Assembly: GCF_001894825.1 (NCBI RefSeq)
Contig: NZ_BCWY01000006.1
Coordinates: forward strand, 124,001-188,000
DNA from: Rhodococcus jostii NBRC 16295
Lineage (GTDB): Bacteria > Actinomycetota > Actinomycetes > Mycobacteriales > Mycobacteriaceae
Reading direction: 5' to 3'
Length of the DNA: 64,000 bases
How positions within the stretch are numbered: the stretch's first letter is position 1; every line of letters starts with the position of its first letter. This document shows, one piece after another, positions 61,597 through 64,000 of the stretch. The notes under the pieces were generated by a model. That model was not told where the DNA came from. It saw only the letters and a program-made list of their open reading frames with translations, and searched no databases. Position numbers and translations under genes: made by a program.

Positions 61597-62042
61597 CGGT
61601 CCGTGGGGTTGTCGGCGTCGGTGTCGGTGTCGGTGTCCTGGCCGTATTCGGCGGCCAACCACTTCGACGTGGGACTGCTGAACAGGCACCCGAGGGCCGC
61701 CACCACGATGACGCCGAGCAGTACACCGAAGAACGGCTGGTGCGAATCGGTGAGCAGCGACCACGCCACCGGGAGCAGGAGCAGCTGGGCGACGATCGCG
61801 ATCGCCCGCCCCCAGCGACGGCCGAAGATGAGGGCGAGTCCGGCGGCGAGCACCGCGCCACCGAGAATCGCGAACCACGCCGCGGTTCCGTAGCCGCTGC
61901 TGACACTCTGGTCGTGCCCGAGAAGCCCCCGAATCACCAGCACCACGGCCACGCCGACGGCGACCGCACCCTCGAGCGACACCAGGGCGCCCGCCGCGCG
62001 GACCGTGGTGGGCGTGGACTTACGGAGAGACGGATTCGGCAC
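61593..62042 (-). CDS. Four-helix membrane protein (Rv3217c-like)
   Basis: 149 residues with four hydrophobic segments (SLEGAVAVGVAVVLVIRGLL, FAILGGAVLAAGLALIF, IAIVAQLLLLPVAWSLL, FGVLLGVIVVAALGCLF). The acidic tail is Asp-Thr repeats (DTDTDTDADN), encoded by tandem GACACC units. Function unknown. Confidence 0.75.
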   Translation of the reverse strand: MPNPSLRKSTPTTVRAAGALVSLEGAVAVGVAVVLVIRGLLGHDQSVSSGYGTAAWFAILGGAVLAAGLALIFGRRWGRAIAIVAQLLLLPVAWSLLTDSHQPFFGVLLGVIVVAALGCLFSSPTSKWLAAEYGQDTDTDTDADNPTDR

Positions 62043-62119
62043 GTCGGCCAGCCTAGAACACCCCGTCGCCGTCGGCCTCGGGACGGTGACACCGCCTGCC
62101 CCCGCTAGGCTTGGGCCCC

Positions 62120-63076
62120 GTGCGCGCGCTGCTGATCGTCAACCCGAATGCCACGTCGACGACCCCGGCCGGGCGTGATCTGCTCGCCCACGCACTGTCG
62201 AGCCGGGTGCGGTTGACGGTCGCGCACACGACACACCGCGGCCACGCCGCCGAGCTGGCGCAGCAGGCCTGCGTGGACGGAATGGGCCTGATCATCATCC
62301 ACGGCGGCGACGGCACCGTGAACGAGGTGGTCAACGGACTGCTCGGCACCCCGGAACCGAAATCCATGAGCGCGGTGACGGTGGGGCCCATTCCCCCGAT
62401 CGCCGTCGTTCCCGGCGGCTCGGCGAACGTCTTCGCCCGCTCGCTCGGCATCGCCGCCGACCCGGTGGACGCCACCAATCAGCTCATCGATCTCCTCGCC
62501 CGCAGGCAGCGGCGCAGGATCGGCCTCGCCCACTGCGACAACCGCTGGTTCACGTTCAACGCCGGTCTCGGCTGGGACGCCCAGGTGTGTGAGGCGGTCG
62601 ACATGCACCGTGAGAACGGGCGCCCCGCCACACCGGCGCAGTACGTCCGCGCGGCGATTCGCGTGTTCTTCCGATCGAAGTACGCCGACCCGACGCTCAC
62701 CGTGGAGGTTCCCGATCGCGATCCGGTCGAGGGCGTTCATTACGCGTTCGTGTCGAACGCGAGTCCGTGGACCTATCTGAACAAGCGCGAAGTTCACACG
62801 AATCCCGACACCACCTACGACACCGGACTCGGTGTCTTCGCGATGCGGTCCACAGCGATCCTCACCACGGTGCGGGTCGCCCGCCAGCTGCTGACCCCCG
62901 GCACCCGCCCGAAGGCGAAGAAACTCGTCCGGGTCGACGACGTTCCCTGCGTCCGGATCTCCGCGACGGAGCCCATCGGCCTGCAGATGGACGGCGATTA
63001 CATCGGACTACGCAAGGTGGTCGAGTTCGTGTCGGTGCCCGACGCGCTCGACGTGGTCGCGCCGGCGCGACCCTGA
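62120..63076 (+). CDS. Diacylglycerol/sphingosine kinase-family lipid kinase (Rv3218-like)
   Basis: 318 residues, DAGK catalytic family: LLIVNPNATSTTPAGRDLL, the nucleotide motif IIIHGGDGTVNEVVNGLLG, IAVVPGGSANVFARSLG, and a C-terminal LQMDGDYIGLRKVVEF. Phosphorylates a lipid such as diacylglycerol. GTG 62120 was chosen; a TTG three codons upstream is possible. Upstream of whiB1 as in M. tuberculosis. Confidence 0.82.
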   Translation: MRALLIVNPNATSTTPAGRDLLAHALSSRVRLTVAHTTHRGHAAELAQQACVDGMGLIIIHGGDGTVNEVVNGLLGTPEPKSMSAVTVGPIPPIAVVPGGSANVFARSLGIAADPVDATNQLIDLLARRQRRRIGLAHCDNRWFTFNAGLGWDAQVCEAVDMHRENGRPATPAQYVRAAIRVFFRSKYADPTLTVEVPDRDPVEGVHYAFVSNASPWTYLNKREVHTNPDTTYDTGLGVFAMRSTAILTTVRVARQLLTPGTRPKAKKLVRVDDVPCVRISATEPIGLQMDGDYIGLRKVVEFVSVPDALDVVAPARP

Positions 63077-63216
63077 GAAACATCTCGAAAATCCCCGATT
63101 TCACCTGGCGGGAAGTGACGGGACGGGGTACAAAGGACGGCGCACCTCGAAAGGGCAGCCTAACTACGTGAGCTCCCCCACGGTGCGGCGGTTTTCTATT
63201 GACATCCCGCCAGTTC

Positions 63217-63230
63217 GTGAAAGCATTCAC
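63217..63230. promoter_or_regulatory. CRP/GlxR-type box upstream of whiB1
   Basis: GTGA-AAGCAT-TCAC is a perfect GTGA-N6-TCAC palindrome. It sits 13 bases downstream of a consensus -35 TTGACA (63199-63204) and about 88 bases before the whiB1 ATG. Mycobacterial whiB1 is CRP-controlled. The rest of the 241-base gap (63077-63317) holds no gene. Confidence 0.65.
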
Positions 63231-63317
63231 AAGCAACAGTGCGGAAACATTCTCTACGCACACATGAACTCACCAAGACAAAACGGTGCACGACGCACCC
63301 AGTTAAGGAGCAGAAGG

Positions 63318-63572
63318 ATGGACTGGCGCCACAAGGCAATCTGTCGCGACGAAGACCCCGAGTTGTTCTTCCCTGTGGGCAACAGCGGTCCGGCCCTCGC
63401 GCAGATTGCCGATGCCAAGGTTGTCTGCAACCGCTGCCCGGTCACCGCCGACTGCCTCTCGTGGGCACTCGAGTCGGGCCAGGACGCCGGTGTGTGGGGC
63501 GGCATGAGCGAAGACGAGCGCCGCGCACTCAAGCGCCGCAATGCTCGGACGCGTGCTCGCACCACCGTCTGA
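63318..63572 (+). CDS. whiB1: WhiB1 iron-sulphur transcription factor
   Basis: 84 residues. Four cluster Cys in AICRDEDP, VVCNRCPVTADC; WhiB signature SGQDAGVWGGMSEDERRAL and a basic tail (KRRNARTRART). Nitric-oxide-sensing essential regulator in mycobacteria. AAGGAG stands 8 bases before the ATG. Followed by a strong terminator and preceded by the CRP-type box. Confidence 0.95.
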   Translation: MDWRHKAICRDEDPELFFPVGNSGPALAQIADAKVVCNRCPVTADCLSWALESGQDAGVWGGMSEDERRALKRRNARTRARTTV

Positions 63573-63589
63573 TACTTCAGAAGGAGACG

Positions 63590-63620
63590 GGCCCGGCACC
63601 ACATGGTGCCGGGCCTTTTG
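63590..63620 (+). terminator. whiB1 terminator
   Basis: GGCCCGGCACC (63590-63600) / GGTGCCGGGCC (63605-63615), 4-base loop, followed by TTTTG. Lies between converging whiB1 and pdtaS. Confidence 0.9.
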
Positions 63621-63635
63621 CTTGCCCTTCGGCGA

Positions 63636-64000
63636 TCAGTACCGCGGTCCACGACGCCCCAGCGGTACCCGCAACACGGCATCCGTTCCCCCGTCCGCCC
63701 CGGGATGCAACCCGAGGGAACCGTTCAACTCGGCGGCCACCAGGGTCCGCACGATCTGCAGTCCGAGGCGATCGGACCGCTCCAGGCTGAACCCGGGCGG
63801 CAATCCCCTCCCGTCGTCGTGGATCACGACGTCCAGCCACCGCGCGGACCGTTCCGCCCGCATGGTGACCGTGCCCGGAGCGCCGGGTTCGAAGGCGTGC
63901 TCGATCGCGTTCTGCACGAGTTCGGTCAGCACCATCACCAGCGGTGTCGCCCGCTCCGCGGAGAACACCCCGAAACTGCCCTCGCGGCGGACCTTGATCG
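63636..64000 (-). CDS. pdtaS: Sensor histidine kinase PdtaS, C-terminal part (cut by window edge)
   Basis: The last ~121 codons of a histidine kinase; the frame is open to the window end. HATPase motifs: N box LTELVQNAIEHAF, G1 HDDGRGLPPGF, G2 DRLGLQIVRTLV, and the end GGTDAVLRVPLGRRG. The position beside whiB1 and the fold match Rv3220c (PdtaS), partner of the ANTAR regulator PdtaR. The sensor and His-acceptor domains lie outside the window. Confidence 0.85.
   Translation of the reverse strand, partial: IKVRREGSFGVFSAERATPLVMVLTELVQNAIEHAFEPGAPGTVTMRAERSARWLDVVIHDDGRGLPPGFSLERSDRLGLQIVRTLVAAELNGSLGLHPGADGGTDAVLRVPLGRRGPRY

Overview
This is a GC-rich actinobacterial chromosome segment, most likely Rhodococcus (R. 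jostii/opacus-like). The evidence is the gene content (whiB1, whiB7, mycoredoxin, AdnAB, Rpf proteins, UPF0182, DUF3107), the frequent GTG starts, and a gene order that closely follows the Mycobacterium tuberculosis block I recall as Rv3193c to Rv3220c. No plasmid or prophage backbone and no CRISPR array is visible.

Layout. 1-5843: hisN, a multicopper-oxidase ghost, an acyl-CoA dehydrogenase pair (fadE24/fadE23-like) behind a tandem palindromic operator, and an acyl-CoA ligase. 5898-9591: a decayed accessory patch with a broken ABC-transporter solute-binding protein gene, an IS110-like left-end relic, an orphan TnpB gene with a one-base frameshift at its catalytic Glu, and a truncated, frameshifted 2OG/Fe(II) dioxygenase. 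An orphan FCD/GntR regulator follows. 10365-12366: the initiator tRNA gene and two tandem resuscitation-promoting-factor genes that share a conserved structured leader. 12383-34698: the conserved Rv3193c-Rv3204-like block (UPF0182, Lon-like PDZ protease, DUF2342, a TOMM/ThiF-like gene broken by TGA, ABC1 kinase, whiB7 with its uORF/attenuator, uvrD2, mrx1, nudC, K+ channel, adnB, adnA, lipV, alkyltransferase-like protein).

34710-47906 is a block not found at this place in M. tuberculosis: a secreted lipase, a MocR regulator, a MobA-MoeA fusion, and the minus-strand nitrite-assimilation genes narK, nirB, nirD, nnaR and a CbiX-type chelatase. The last four are tightly packed. A GlnR-like box lies before narK, and an MFS transporter/GntR divergon closes the block. 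From 47903 to the end the Rv3205c-Rv3220c-like order resumes (moeZ, DUF3152, TetR, DUF3107, ferritin-like protein, rhlE, Rv3212-like, soj/parA, phosphatase, GNAT, membrane protein, lipid kinase, whiB1, the 3' part of pdtaS). It is interrupted only by a VOC/AraC/quinone-reductase/SDR insertion at 56474-59667.

How the genes work together: fatty-acid activation and beta-oxidation on the left; peptidoglycan remodelling by the Rpf proteins; double-strand-break resection by AdnA-AdnB with UvrD2; redox and antibiotic stress (Mrx1, WhiB7, WhiB1); and nitrate/nitrite assimilation with its own siroheme chelatase and a molybdenum-cofactor enzyme. The likely exceptional elements are the paired rpf leaders, the frameshifted orphan TnpB next to an IS110 remnant, the in-frame TGA in the Rv3196-like gene, and the MobA-MoeA fusion.
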